A DNA stretch of 52,422 nucleotides from Avoscillospira sp045579045 (GCA_045579045.1 JAZNLL010000001.1:1-52422); one strand, 5' to 3'. Counted from the first letter of the stretch, positions 7,477-14,738 are shown. Program-made: numbers and translations. Notes: generated by a model not told the origin, from the sequence alone.

Positions 7477-8343
7477 GTGAAAATGCACTTATATGATTTG
7501 GTTTCAACCTTTATCGTCGATCCCAAAGAAGAAGCTCTGAAGATTTTTTGGCTCTTGTCATCAGAAGAATTCTTTTTCGGTCATAGATTGACTCTTGAAA
7601 AATTTATTGACGAAAAAATTTTCCGTGGATTATCATTTCGGGGAACATTTATCAGTGTTTCAGATCTGAGATCTGCACTTGGCATTGCCGAAGCGGATTT
7701 TTCGCTTAATAACCCCCTCATTGAAGTTCCAATCGAAAAGTTGTTTCTTCTGTCAGAATTACTCTTGGGTATTTATGAAGAAGGAAAACAGGAAATTGAA
7801 CGCTGTACGCAAGCCGAACAGCTGATGAAAACCATTATTTCCAACATTAAGACAATCGTTGATAAAACCAACCATGAACTCCACAATATATGTGCAGTAA
7901 AATACAGACCTCCTCAATACATTATTGTGGAGAAAAACAAGTTGGTTTCAGAGGCGGTTAGCCTTATTGAGGACAAGAACTTGTCCCTCGCTGTCATTGA
8001 GTATAACCATTATGTGTTGCGTGGAAAAATGACAGAAAAACGTAATATCCTTAGTCTGTTGGCAAACCATGTTGAGCCAATGCTAAACGACAAGACTCTT
8101 CGGGATGGCGGATATTCTAATCTGCAATCTGATGTTCGTTTCTTGGTTAATAACTTTCAAATCAGGCACAACAACAAAGAGGGAAAGAACAAAAGAGATT
8201 ATATCCTTTCGCTTTCTGATAAAGATCTGGAAATGTGGTATGATCGTGCGTACAGCTTGATGCTTGAATTGATTGTAGGGAACGAAAACTGTAAAATTCA
8301 TGCAGATATTACAGAATTGAAGAGCAAATACAAATGGACGTAG
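7477..8343 (+). CDS. unknown protein with a HEPN-like C-terminal region
   Basis: I do not recognise this 288-residue protein with certainty. It is soluble and mainly helical by eye. The N-terminal 110 residues are rich in Leu and Phe; residues 110-160 look coiled; the last 120 residues (from LSLAVIEYNHYVLRGKMTEK onward) include NNFQIRHNNKEGKNKRDY and DLEMWYDRAYSLMLELI, a layout that recalls HEPN-type or abortive-infection proteins carried by mobile elements. The GTG start at 7477 has GAGGGTG seven bases upstream; the next ATG is six bases further. Lone position next to the integrase suggests cargo, possibly defence, but this is inference from context. Confidence 0.6.
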   Translation: MKMHLYDLVSTFIVDPKEEALKIFWLLSSEEFFFGHRLTLEKFIDEKIFRGLSFRGTFISVSDLRSALGIAEADFSLNNPLIEVPIEKLFLLSELLLGIYEEGKQEIERCTQAEQLMKTIISNIKTIVDKTNHELHNICAVKYRPPQYIIVEKNKLVSEAVSLIEDKNLSLAVIEYNHYVLRGKMTEKRNILSLLANHVEPMLNDKTLRDGGYSNLQSDVRFLVNNFQIRHNNKEGKNKRDYILSLSDKDLEMWYDRAYSLMLELIVGNENCKIHADITELKSKYKWT

Positions 8344-8370
8344 GTGAGGGTTCATACCTCACCTACGTCT
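8337..8370. terminator. shared terminator hairpin between convergent genes
   Basis: A 13-bp perfect stem (8337-8349 with 8357-8369) contains the stop codons of both convergent genes. The T-rich tail is modest on the plus strand and absent on the minus strand. Confidence 0.65.
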
Positions 8371-9452
8371 TTATACATCTCTGCTAATTTTTCAACAAAC
8401 TCACGCATCTTTTCCACCACCGGAGCGGGACTTAATATCTTGGCACCTCGTCCAAAAGTAGAAATCCACGCAAAGAACGGCGGGCTGACCTCAATATCGG
8501 CAACGAAATTGAAATGTCCCTCGTCTGCGGGTATCAGCATCACATCTTTGCCGAACTCATCAATGACCGCACTTGCCAAATGATTGCGGAACCGCATCCG
8601 CACAGTATATTTTTCGCCGTGATACATCTGGAAGACTTTGACATTTCTTCTTGTCAGGTCTTCTTTTTTATACTGATCCACGCCCAACCGTCCAACAGGC
8701 AGAGGCTTGCTGATGCGATCCATGCGGTCAATGCGGAAACTGCGGAATTCCTCTTTGTCATTGACATAGGCATACAGATAATAATTGCCGTTCTCCCAAT
8801 GTAGGGCGTAGGGACTGACAAAAAAATTCTCTCCGCCTTTGGAATACTTCTTGCTCTTGTCGGGTGCGTAGTGGAAATAGCGGAACCCGATCTGCTTGCC
8901 CTCGGCAATGGCCTGATGGATCTTGTCCGCCTCTTTCATAATGCTTTCGTCTCGGCTGCGGACACGGTCAGCAACATAGGCAGTTCGGCTCAGGCTCTCT
9001 TTTGTATAGACATCCGCAAGGCTCTTGATTTTGTTCGTAATGCGTTCCGCATCTTTTTGCGTGATAAACTTGGATGCCTGAACGCTATCTACCATCAATC
9101 GCAGTTCGTTGGGCTCAAATTGCGGTTCTGTGATGTAATAGCCCCATTTGCTTGCGTTGTATTCTACTGGAACGCCAAAATCAACCTGTAATCGCACGAT
9201 GTCGTTATAAATGGTTTTGACGGATGCATCAATATCGTGCTGTGCGAGAAACTTTTGAATGGCTTTTGCGTTTTGTGGATGTTCCTTGGTGGCGTGATGG
9301 TATAGGTAGTCCCGAATGTAGAGCAGTTTCACGCCTTGACCGGACGAACGCCCGCCACGGTTTTTCCCTTTCTGCTTTCGCTCTTGGCTGTTTTTCTGTA
9401 TCCGTTCTTCTATTTCCTCTCGGCTCAGTTCCCATTTCTCTTGGTCTGCCAT
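8352..9452 (-). CDS. WYL-domain transcriptional regulator
   Basis: The 366-residue protein has a basic N-terminal tail, a winged helix-turn-helix (about 45-115: KLLYIRDYLYHHATKEHPQN to TIYNDIVRLQVDFGVPVEY) and a WYL domain (about 175-260, with KQIGFRYFHYAP and SPYALHWENGNYYLYAYV), then a WCX-like extension. WYL regulators sense nucleic-acid or small ligands and often control defence or mobile-element genes. The ATG at 9452 follows AAGGCGGTGA. It lies 67 bp after the small XRE gene on the same strand and may share its transcript. The target is unknown. Confidence 0.88.
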   Translation of the reverse strand: MADQEKWELSREEIEERIQKNSQERKQKGKNRGGRSSGQGVKLLYIRDYLYHHATKEHPQNAKAIQKFLAQHDIDASVKTIYNDIVRLQVDFGVPVEYNASKWGYYITEPQFEPNELRLMVDSVQASKFITQKDAERITNKIKSLADVYTKESLSRTAYVADRVRSRDESIMKEADKIHQAIAEGKQIGFRYFHYAPDKSKKYSKGGENFFVSPYALHWENGNYYLYAYVNDKEEFRSFRIDRMDRISKPLPVGRLGVDQYKKEDLTRRNVKVFQMYHGEKYTVRMRFRNHLASAVIDEFGKDVMLIPADEGHFNFVADIEVSPPFFAWISTFGRGAKILSPAPVVEKMREFVEKLAEMYKDVGEV

Positions 9453-9519
9453 ACAATCACCGCCTTTCCAATAGTGTATCATACCAAAAGGAAAGAGAAA
9501 AGGGCAGATTTCTCTGCCC

Positions 9520-9828
9520 TTAACGCAACATACGATTGATAAAACCTAACAGCATAAGCATATCGCTTTCATCTAACTGCTTCATTCCCTCAACTGCCTT
9601 TTGGATCAATTCGGGATTTTGTGTGCTGTCATCGAAAAATTGTTGTGGAGTGATCTCAAAATAATCACATATAGCAAAAAACTCTTTAAGTGGGGGTAAT
9701 GCCTTTCCAGAAGAAATATTATAGACATAACCTCGGCTATGACCCAAATCATAACTCATTTGATATTCAGAAATACCCCTTTTCAATCGTAATTGTGTAA
9801 TACGCTGCCGAACAAAATCTTCATACAT
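9520..9828 (-). CDS. small XRE-family helix-turn-helix regulator
   Basis: The 102-residue protein has one Cro/C1-type helix-turn-helix in residues 5-65 (RITQLRLKRGISEYQMSYDL, then SRGYVYNISSGKALPPL and CDYFEITPQQFF). The last 35 residues are acidic and helical. GAGGTGATA precedes the ATG at 9828; a GTG three codons earlier overlaps that site. It is divergent from the lipoprotein gene at 9994 and upstream of the WYL gene. It probably controls one or both; no operator is proven, although an inverted repeat lies at 9939-9966. Confidence 0.85.
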   Translation of the reverse strand: MYEDFVRQRITQLRLKRGISEYQMSYDLGHSRGYVYNISSGKALPPLKEFFAICDYFEITPQQFFDDSTQNPELIQKAVEGMKQLDESDMLMLLGFINRMLR

Positions 9829-9901
9829 GGCTATCACCTCTTATTTATAATGATAACCCGGTGCTACGAAGAAGTAGTCGCAGATTATTTGTCGTTATAT
9901 G

Positions 9902-9966
9902 TTGATAAATCAAAGAATATATGTTATTATGTGATACACGCTCATTATTTCTTGATTACATGAGCG
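9902..9966 (+). promoter_or_regulatory. promoter and inverted repeat before the lipoprotein gene
   Basis: TTGATA (9902-9907) and TATTAT (9925-9930) are 17 bp apart. A 7-bp inverted repeat CGCTCAT/ATGAGCG (9939-9945 with 9960-9966) lies just downstream and could bind the divergent XRE regulator. Confidence 0.55.
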
Positions 9967-9993
9967 AAAACAACAACAGAAAGAGGCTTGATT

Positions 9994-10776
9994 ATGAAAA
10001 AAGCAATCGCCCTAATCTTGGCACTAATCCTGTGCCTGTCCCTCGTTGCTTGTGGAAAAAGTCCCGAATTAGTCAATGTAGAAACACTTATTGACCGAAT
10101 TGGCACAGTAACGCTTGAAAGTGAAGAAGCGATTATCAAAGCAGAACAGGCATACGAAGAACTGTATGCCCAAGATCAAGACAAAGTAAAAAACATCAAA
10201 AAACTTCGTAAAGCCAGAGAAGAATATAATAATCTTGTGCTTGTTCAACCTACAAACTGTATTCAGATTGATAGAATTGTTACCGAGGAGAAAACCTATG
10301 ACATCTCCTACAATTATCAATCTGACGGATTAATCCAACAATATACCATTTCTTATGCCACAACAGTGAATGGTACTTTATACCATTATGAGAACACCTA
10401 TGACATTACATATAATTCTGATGGTTCAATCAAACGAGTAACCGAAACGGCACATGCTCTTGATGAAGGTATTGTAAATGAGTTCGACTGGACTGATAAA
10501 TATTCTTCTGATGGGAAGTTGATTAAACTTTACTATGATTCTTTTAACATGACATTTGACCAAAATGGATTTATGGATAGTGCCGAAGATATTGCCAACA
10601 GCAGGACAAGAACATATAAAAACACCTATGATTTGGATCAAGGAACGGGCAAAATAGTCCAATCAGGCAAACCTGCCGTGAGTTGGGATTACAGTTTTTC
10701 TATTATTCAAGTACCTAACTATAACCAGCAGGTAGTTATGAACCTTATGAGTTCCATCCTTTTGACTTTCGGATAA
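9994..10776 (+). CDS. element-borne lipoprotein
   Basis: The 260-residue protein has a clear lipoprotein signal (MKKAIALILALILCLSLVAC, lipobox Cys at residue 20) and is therefore expected on the outer face of the membrane. A short helical segment (about 40-80) precedes a Tyr- and Asp-rich beta region with repeated YDISYNYQSDGL, YDITYNSDGSIK and DKYSSDGKLIKLYY phrases, similar to YD/RHS-like turns. GAAAGAGG precedes the ATG. I do not know its function; surface exclusion or adhesion are options only by analogy. It ends at a strong bidirectional terminator. Confidence 0.75.
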   Translation: MKKAIALILALILCLSLVACGKSPELVNVETLIDRIGTVTLESEEAIIKAEQAYEELYAQDQDKVKNIKKLRKAREEYNNLVLVQPTNCIQIDRIVTEEKTYDISYNYQSDGLIQQYTISYATTVNGTLYHYENTYDITYNSDGSIKRVTETAHALDEGIVNEFDWTDKYSSDGKLIKLYYDSFNMTFDQNGFMDSAEDIANSRTRTYKNTYDLDQGTGKIVQSGKPAVSWDYSFSIIQVPNYNQQVVMNLMSSILLTFG

Positions 10777-10781
10777 GTGGC

Positions 10782-10811
10782 AAAACAGGGAGCCAAACGG
10801 CTCCCTGTTTT
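10782..10811. terminator. bidirectional terminator
   Basis: A 13-bp perfect stem (10782-10794 with 10799-10811) with AAAC loop has A-run and T-run arms, so it can stop transcripts from both the lipoprotein gene and the convergent recombinase gene, whose stop is at its edge. Confidence 0.88.
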
Positions 10812-11396
10812 CTATTCCAAAAGCGAAATGTATTTATAAATCGTTGTCCGGCTCAAATCACAAACCCTCGCAAACTCACTCAAATTCAACTGTCCCGATT
10901 TGAACGCAGGATAATGACGATAGAACACAGGCGGAATGGTGTCTGCGGTTGCCCTCGGTCTGCCGATCCTCGCACCCTTGGCTTTGGCATTTGCCATGCC
11001 AGACCGCACGCGCTCTCGGATGATCCGCAACTCCAATTCCGCAAACACGCCCGACATTTGAATGAATGCGTTTGTCATGGGGTCAATCTGTCCGTTGGCG
11101 CAATCCACCGTAATGCTCCCCACTATCACCAACCGCAAATGCTTCTCCCGAATGACTTCAATAATCTCACACAACTGCTTTGTGCTTCTGGCAAGTCGGG
11201 ACACTTCCAATGTGATAATGGTGTCGCCCTCGGCTGCCTGTTCCAAAAGGGCAGACAACTGACACTTCACAACCGCATCGCCGTGTTCGTATTCGATGAA
11301 GATTTCTTCCGCTCCTGCGGTTTTCAGTTCCCGCACTTGGCGGTCAATGTCCTGTTTGCTCTCGTTGGTGCTACATCTGGCATATCCGTAATTCAT
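10812..11396 (-). CDS. serine recombinase of the resolvase/invertase type
   Basis: The 194-residue protein has a resolvase catalytic domain (1-140) with the Ser nucleophile in YARCSTNESKQDIDRQ (near residue 9), the VSRLARST motif and the long E-helix (FAELELRIIRERVRSGMANA). A C-terminal helix-turn-helix follows (LNLSEFARVCDLSRTTIYKY). The length is that of a complete resolvase, not a large integrase. GGAG lies before the ATG. It follows the small protein at 11438-11716 on the same strand. Its role may be dimer resolution or inversion; I see no clear pair of res-like sites in the element. Confidence 0.9.
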   Translation of the reverse strand: MNYGYARCSTNESKQDIDRQVRELKTAGAEEIFIEYEHGDAVVKCQLSALLEQAAEGDTIITLEVSRLARSTKQLCEIIEVIREKHLRLVIVGSITVDCANGQIDPMTNAFIQMSGVFAELELRIIRERVRSGMANAKAKGARIGRPRATADTIPPVFYRHYPAFKSGQLNLSEFARVCDLSRTTIYKYISLLE

Positions 11397-11437
11397 AACC
11401 TTTTCTCCCTTTTGGAGCGGGGCTAATGCCCCGCCCT

Positions 11438-11716
11438 TTACGCACTAATGGTGAAACGCTTGCTTGCGGTCTGCTTGGTGAAAGCCTTGTAGAGATCACC
11501 ATAGACCTTCTTAAAGCCGGTGGTATCAAATCGGTTGGAAAGGATGGATGTCCAACGGATGATGTAAGCACCTGCCTCCAACTCTTCCACATCTCTTTCA
11601 AGCATTTCTGCCTTGATACTGTCCCGCAGGGCTTCGGCCTCGGCCTTGGCTTCCTCAATGATGTTCTCCCATTCGTTCAGGGCTTCAATCTTGGCTACGA
11701 TTTCATTTCTACTCAT
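11438..11716 (-). CDS. small coiled-coil protein of unknown function
   Basis: The 92-residue protein starts with an acidic helix of coiled-coil type (residues 5-45, EALNEWENIIEEAKAEAEAL) and ends with a compact basic part (YIIRWTSILSNRFDTTGFKK, then TKQTASKRF). I do not recognise a defined function. AAGGAG precedes the ATG. It is the first gene of the leftward unit that includes the serine recombinase and is controlled from the three-operator region upstream. Confidence 0.75.
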   Translation of the reverse strand: MSRNEIVAKIEALNEWENIIEEAKAEAEALRDSIKAEMLERDVEELEAGAYIIRWTSILSNRFDTTGFKKVYGDLYKAFTKQTASKRFTISA

Positions 11717-12016
11717 TTTCCATTTCTCCTTTTGGTTTGGTGTTTGGCAAGTGGTGGGTGGCCTTAAAGTATCTTAGGCTTTGCCGTCTCACTATCCCCT
11801 TATCCGTTCCCACTCTTATCTGGCGTTCTTGGCTCGGCTGTCGCTTACTACATCCGCTTTGACTTGCCTTTGACTGTAATCATTATAGCACTAAAATATA
11901 GTGTAGTCCATTGACAAAATACACTAATATCTGGTGCTTATTTTGTTGAAATTTAGCACTTGTTTTTAGTGCTGTCCTGTTATATAATGGGGACAATGGA
12001 AAAGGAGGCGATTTTT
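11717..12016. promoter_or_regulatory. divergent regulatory region with three 19-bp operators
   Basis: Three dyads fit AGCACT-N7-AGTGCT: 11887-11905 (AGCACTAAAATATAGTGTA), 11920-11938 (TACACTAATATCTGGTGCT) and 11955-11973 (AGCACTTGTTTTTAGTGCT, perfect). Centres are 33 and 35 bp apart. The rightward promoter is TTGTTT-17-TATAAT (TATAAT at about 11983) with operator 3 in its spacer. The leftward promoter is TGGACT-17-TATAAT with operator 1 in its spacer. The stretch 11717-11880 shows nothing else I can name. Confidence 0.75.
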
Positions 12017-12229
12017 TTGGCAATCCGCTACAAAGTAGATATTATGGCAGAACTGAAAAAGAAAGGGTATTCCTCTGCCCGCATCCGTGAAGAAAAACTA
12101 ATCGGTCAATCCTACTTACAACAAATCCGCCACGGCGAACTGGTATCTTGGAAGACATTAAACACGCTTTGCTCTCTCTTGGAATGTCAGCCTGGGGATC
12201 TGGTTGAGTTCGTGGAGGGCGTTCAATAA
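12017..12229 (+). CDS. small XRE-type (HTH_26-like) regulator
   Basis: The 70-residue protein is one Cro/C1-type helix-turn-helix (AIRYKVDIMAELKKKGYSSA, then GQSYLQQIRHGELVSWKTL and LECQPGDLVEFVE). I chose a TTG start at 12017 because AAAGGAGG lies about nine bases upstream and related proteins begin at this residue; an ATG at 11996 would precede the ribosome site. The three operators in its own promoter and that of the divergent gene make it the likely autorepressor and switch of the element. Confidence 0.85.
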   Translation: MAIRYKVDIMAELKKKGYSSARIREEKLIGQSYLQQIRHGELVSWKTLNTLCSLLECQPGDLVEFVEGVQ

Positions 12230-12569
12230 ACCAACTGGTTTCCTGAACACCTAAACCGCATTCCAGAAGCAGGAAAATTCACCTAAAAATGCCCTAAATT
12301 TGTCAGCGAAATTAAACTGACCCTTTTGCTGACACGGGGGCTATCTTTCGAGAAAATTTCTTTTTGCTTGCGGTTGCCGGTAATGGGGAGGGCAGAACTC
12401 TCACCAAATGGCTTTTTTGATCCAGAAGACGGTTTTGTGGGCTGACCACGATAGAATAGAAAAAAGTGCCGTCAAACGGCACAAACGAAAAATAGCGGTT
12501 TTAAGTCAGGTATTTAACAGCAATCATTTATAAATTACTGTTAATAGCCTAACTTAAAACCGCTATACT
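12230..12569. other. gene-free region with two strong hairpins
   Basis: No credible gene. A 7-bp hairpin GTGCCGT/ACGGCAC (12466-12482) is followed by a large dyad: 15 perfect pairs (12492-12506 with 12552-12566) extended inward with mismatches to an inner 7-bp stem, around a 17-nt loop (12521-12537). Such a structure could be an origin of transfer or replication, or an RNA. No nick-site consensus is recognised. Confidence 0.5.
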
Positions 12570-12710
12570 TTATTTCCAATCCTTGAATAGATCATCCAAT
12601 ACCGCATCCAGAGCCGTTTTCAGGCTCTTTTCCATAATGCTGAATACTTCGCTTTCAAGGGTTGATTTCTTCTTTTTCTTTTTGTCTTTTTCTCGCTGTG
12701 AGGCACTCAT
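12570..12710 (-). CDS. 46-residue basic protein, translationally coupled
   Basis: The product begins MSASQREKDKKKKKKS and continues with an amphipathic helix (EVFSIMEKSLKTALDAVL) ending DDLFKDWK. GAGGTG lies before the ATG, which overlaps the stop of the preceding gene as ATGA. The lysine run suggests nucleic-acid contact. Function unknown. Confidence 0.65.
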   Translation of the reverse strand: MSASQREKDKKKKKKSTLESEVFSIMEKSLKTALDAVLDDLFKDWK

Positions 12711-12877
12711 TTTATTTTCACCTCACTTGTGATCTTGATACTGTCAATCTGGCTCTCCTGCTCTCTACGGAACTTCTTGCGATGAGCGTATAGGATTTGG
12801 GTAGGTGTGTAGCCGTCCTGATACATACTGGGGTAGTATTCTGGGATCTGGCTGTCGTAATAATCAAACAAGGTCAT
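12707..12877 (-). CDS. 56-residue protein of unknown function
   Basis: The product has an aromatic N-terminal half (MTLFDYYDSQIPEYYPSMYQ) and a basic helix (ILYAHRKKFRREQESQID). AAAGGAGGGC precedes the ATG at 12877. The frame is open 40 codons further upstream, but that part covers hairpins and has no ribosome site. It overlaps the next gene by four bases. Confidence 0.7.
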   Translation of the reverse strand: MTLFDYYDSQIPEYYPSMYQDGYTPTQILYAHRKKFRREQESQIDSIKITSEVKIK

Positions 12878-12916
12878 GACTTGCCCTCCTTTTTCCTTTT
12901 GCTTTTGGATCATTAA

Positions 12917-13030
12917 GGGATTAAAAACCCTGAGCCGTAGGCGAAGGATTTTTAATCCCGCATAGGGGTGTCGGGGGCAACGCCCCTGACGGAGCATTTT
13001 AGGGGGAACCCCCTAAACATAACTATTCAT
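12917..13030 (-). other. cluster of three hairpins with a five-codon leader frame
   Basis: Three inverted repeats follow one another: an 11-bp stem GGGATTAAAAA/TTTTTAATCCC (12917-12927 with 12949-12959), a 9-bp stem with one wobble (12968-12990) and TTTAGGGGG/CCCCCTAAA (12998-13017). Reading the minus strand, GGAGGG precedes a five-codon frame MNSYV (13013-13030) whose stop lies in the last hairpin. The set sits between two element genes and may be a leader or attenuator of the downstream pair, or a transfer-type origin. Confidence 0.5.
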
Positions 13031-13095
13031 TAAATCCCTCCATTTGTATATACGAAATGCTCCAAATGGAAAATCCTGTTTTGGCCAAAAATTTT

Positions 13096-13326
13096 TCATC
13101 GGTCTGCCTCCAAAATGTCGGTTTGCTCGTTCCGGTTAAGTAGGTGTGGAAACGGAACTTGGTGGGGATAATATCCTCTTCGCTTCTCCTCCATAATGAT
13201 GTTATAGGCACGGAACACTTCTTCTTTTTCGTGTAAGCAGATGGTTAGTGCCATTTCCAGATTAAATCCTCGTTCCATATAATGCTCCACGCAAACAGCC
13301 AAGGCGTGAATGTAACTGACACCCAT
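13096..13326 (-). CDS. 76-residue helical protein of unknown function
   Basis: AAGGAGG lies before the ATG, so this is a real gene. It is helical with Cys and His scattered (HALAVCVEHYMERGFNLEMA, then ICLHEKEEVFRAYNIIMEEK) and an Asn/Pro-rich tail. No family is recognised. It follows the two paralogues at 13339 and 13836 with a 12-bp gap and is in their operon. Confidence 0.7.
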   Translation of the reverse strand: MGVSYIHALAVCVEHYMERGFNLEMALTICLHEKEEVFRAYNIIMEEKRRGYYPHQVPFPHLLNRNEQTDILEADR

Positions 13327-13338
13327 TTTACTACCTCC

Positions 13339-13818
13339 TTAAAAATTTACGACATTATCGGTTTCGTCTGCTTCCATCTGCTTCTGGATCTCCGCAAACG
13401 GAATGACTGCGGGCTGATTGTTGAGATAGAACATGGGGTTCTTGCGGAACTGGGGGAACTGCTCCACAAACCACTTGCGGACGATGGGGTAGCCGTTACG
13501 CTTCGCCGCACACGCAAATGCCATTACCTTATCATACTCGGTCAGGTATGCTTCCTTCTGGGGCAGAACGGACATGAACTTTTCCATACGGTCATAGGTC
13601 AGGTCTTTGAACTGATTACGCTTGTATTCCTCGCCCTGCTTGTTGATATACTTGGCAGGGGTTCTGTGGGTTCTTTTGGCGATCCGCAGATTGGGGAAAT
13701 CGGCCTTGAACTGGGTGACAAGTTTGTATTCCTTGCTTTCGGGGTTGTTCATCATTTCCGCAAACTTGGCAGAAATCGTCAGGGTGTGATTTACGACATC
13801 CATCTTAAACTTTTCCAT
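13339..13818 (-). CDS. unknown element protein, paralogue A
   Basis: The 159-residue protein shares a layout with the next gene upstream: an N-terminal strand region, NNPESKEYKLVTQFKADFP, a basic centre (RIAKRTHRTPAKYIN), a helical part and the phrase NGYPIVRKWFVEQFPQF. The paralogue has NSPEYKELKKLMEQNP and GKYPLIKKWFLATF at the same places. AAGGAG precedes the ATG. No known domain is recognised; the basic centre and Trp-Phe motif could serve DNA binding or protein assembly. Confidence 0.75.
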   Translation of the reverse strand: MEKFKMDVVNHTLTISAKFAEMMNNPESKEYKLVTQFKADFPNLRIAKRTHRTPAKYINKQGEEYKRNQFKDLTYDRMEKFMSVLPQKEAYLTEYDKVMAFACAAKRNGYPIVRKWFVEQFPQFRKNPMFYLNNQPAVIPFAEIQKQMEADETDNVVNF

Positions 13819-13835
13819 TTTTATATTCTCCTTTA

Positions 13836-14291
13836 TTAAAGATTGATTACGGACTTGGTAGGCTGATTGGCAGAGGCTCGCTTGATAGTTGCCTTTACCA
13901 GACTGACCTTGGCGTTGCTGACGGTCTTCTTGACTTCGCTCATCTTAAAGCCGTTGGTTTCATCCTTGAAGGTAGCCAAAAACCACTTCTTAATGAGAGG
14001 ATACTTACCACCAAGCATCTGCATAGCGGTTTCAAACTCGGCCATCAGATCGTCGGCATTGTCCTGTGCGTTGATGTAGGCACGCATCGTCTTGAAATCC
14101 AGACCCTTATAGGTGGTCTTGCGAGCAGGTTCCTTGATCTCCTTTTCAGCAACGGTGAAGGTGGGGTTCTGCTCCATCAGTTTTTTCAGTTCCTTGTATT
14201 CGGGGGAATTTGGAACACCGGCCTTTTTCAGGGTGGTCTTGGAAGCGATGATGGTGTTCTCGGTGAAGTCGATAGCAAACAGGTTTTTCAT
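13836..14291 (-). CDS. unknown element protein, paralogue B
   Basis: The 151-residue protein is the first gene of the leftward unit at the right end. It starts MKNLFAIDFTENTIIASKTT and keeps the two shared motifs (NSPEYKELKKLMEQNP near residue 30 and YPLIKKWFLATF near 105). Its C-terminus is basic and Ala/Ser-rich (VSLVKATIKRASANQPTK), unlike paralogue A. AAAGGA precedes the ATG at 14291; a longer form has no ribosome site. It lies 17 bp before paralogue A. Function unknown. Confidence 0.75.
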   Translation of the reverse strand: MKNLFAIDFTENTIIASKTTLKKAGVPNSPEYKELKKLMEQNPTFTVAEKEIKEPARKTTYKGLDFKTMRAYINAQDNADDLMAEFETAMQMLGGKYPLIKKWFLATFKDETNGFKMSEVKKTVSNAKVSLVKATIKRASANQPTKSVINL

Positions 14292-14388
14292 GGTATTTTT
14301 CCTTTCTTGGCTCTTGGCCATTGGCGGTAGGTCGCAACCCTAATTTTTTGTGTTGAGAGGTTTTGTCTCTCTCAATCTTTCTGAGCCT

Positions 14389-14427
14389 ATTATAGCAAAA
14401 GGGGTGTCCAATATTGCCGGACATCCC
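14389..14427 (-). promoter_or_regulatory. extended -10 promoter and adjacent inverted repeat
   Basis: On the minus strand TGCTATAAT gives an extended -10 box (TATAAT at 14389-14394). Immediately upstream is a 9-bp inverted repeat with one wobble (14401-14409 with 14419-14427). It is placed to drive and control the leftward unit that begins at 14291. Confidence 0.5.
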
Positions 14428-14575
14428 TAAAACAATTTTTATTTATTTTTAATCTTTTTTCTTCTGGACTTCTTCAAAGATGTGCGGAGGTGTTGAATGT
14501 TCAGGGAAGACGAAAAAAGATGTTCAATCAAGTTCAAACATCTGGTTTCTTGAACACATCAAGGTGTATAATCAA

Positions 14576-14603
14576 AATATCCACTTTTTCAATATCCACT
14601 TTT
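14576..14603. repeat. arm-type direct repeats, right pair
   Basis: AATATCCACTTTT occurs at 14576-14588 and again at 14591-14603 with 15-bp phasing, matching 6092-6104 at the left end. This is the pattern of N-terminal-domain sites of tyrosine integrases. Confidence 0.7.
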
Positions 14604-14671
14604 GGCTGTTTTGGAGGCAGGAGCAGGTGGCGGTATCCACCTATTTATCCACTCATGGCGGTGGAAGGAAC

Positions 14672-14705
14672 AAAAAAAGAGGAAGCATCGTGTGATGCTC
14701 CCTCT
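14672..14705 (-). terminator. element-supplied terminator of rubrerythrin
   Basis: A 12-bp stem with one wobble (14678-14689 with 14694-14705) is followed on the minus strand by seven T. It lies 33 bp after the rubrerythrin stop, inside the element, and replaces the host terminator now at 5704. Confidence 0.82.
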
Positions 14706-14738
14706 TGGAAAAGTCCTTATTTTATAAGGTTTTGCGGA

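Larger units (their letters stand above)
14428..14738. other. non-coding right end of the element
   Basis: No credible gene. Recurrent TGTTCA/TTGAAC phrases occur at about 14508-14560, then two 13-bp arm repeats, two weaker TATCCAC copies near 14634 and 14645, the new rubrerythrin terminator (14672-14705) and a small CCTTAT/ATAAGG dyad (about 14717-14731). Together these look like the protein-binding end of an integrase substrate. Confidence 0.6.

Noticed and set aside
12492..12566. Simple terminator for the regulator at 12017
   Set aside because: The stem starts 260 bp after the stop and is far longer than usual, with a weak T-tail; left as an unexplained structure.
14576..14650. CRISPR or iteron origin at the element's right end
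   Set aside because: Only two perfect and two weak copies; the same 13-mer next to int at the other end fits integrase arm sites better.
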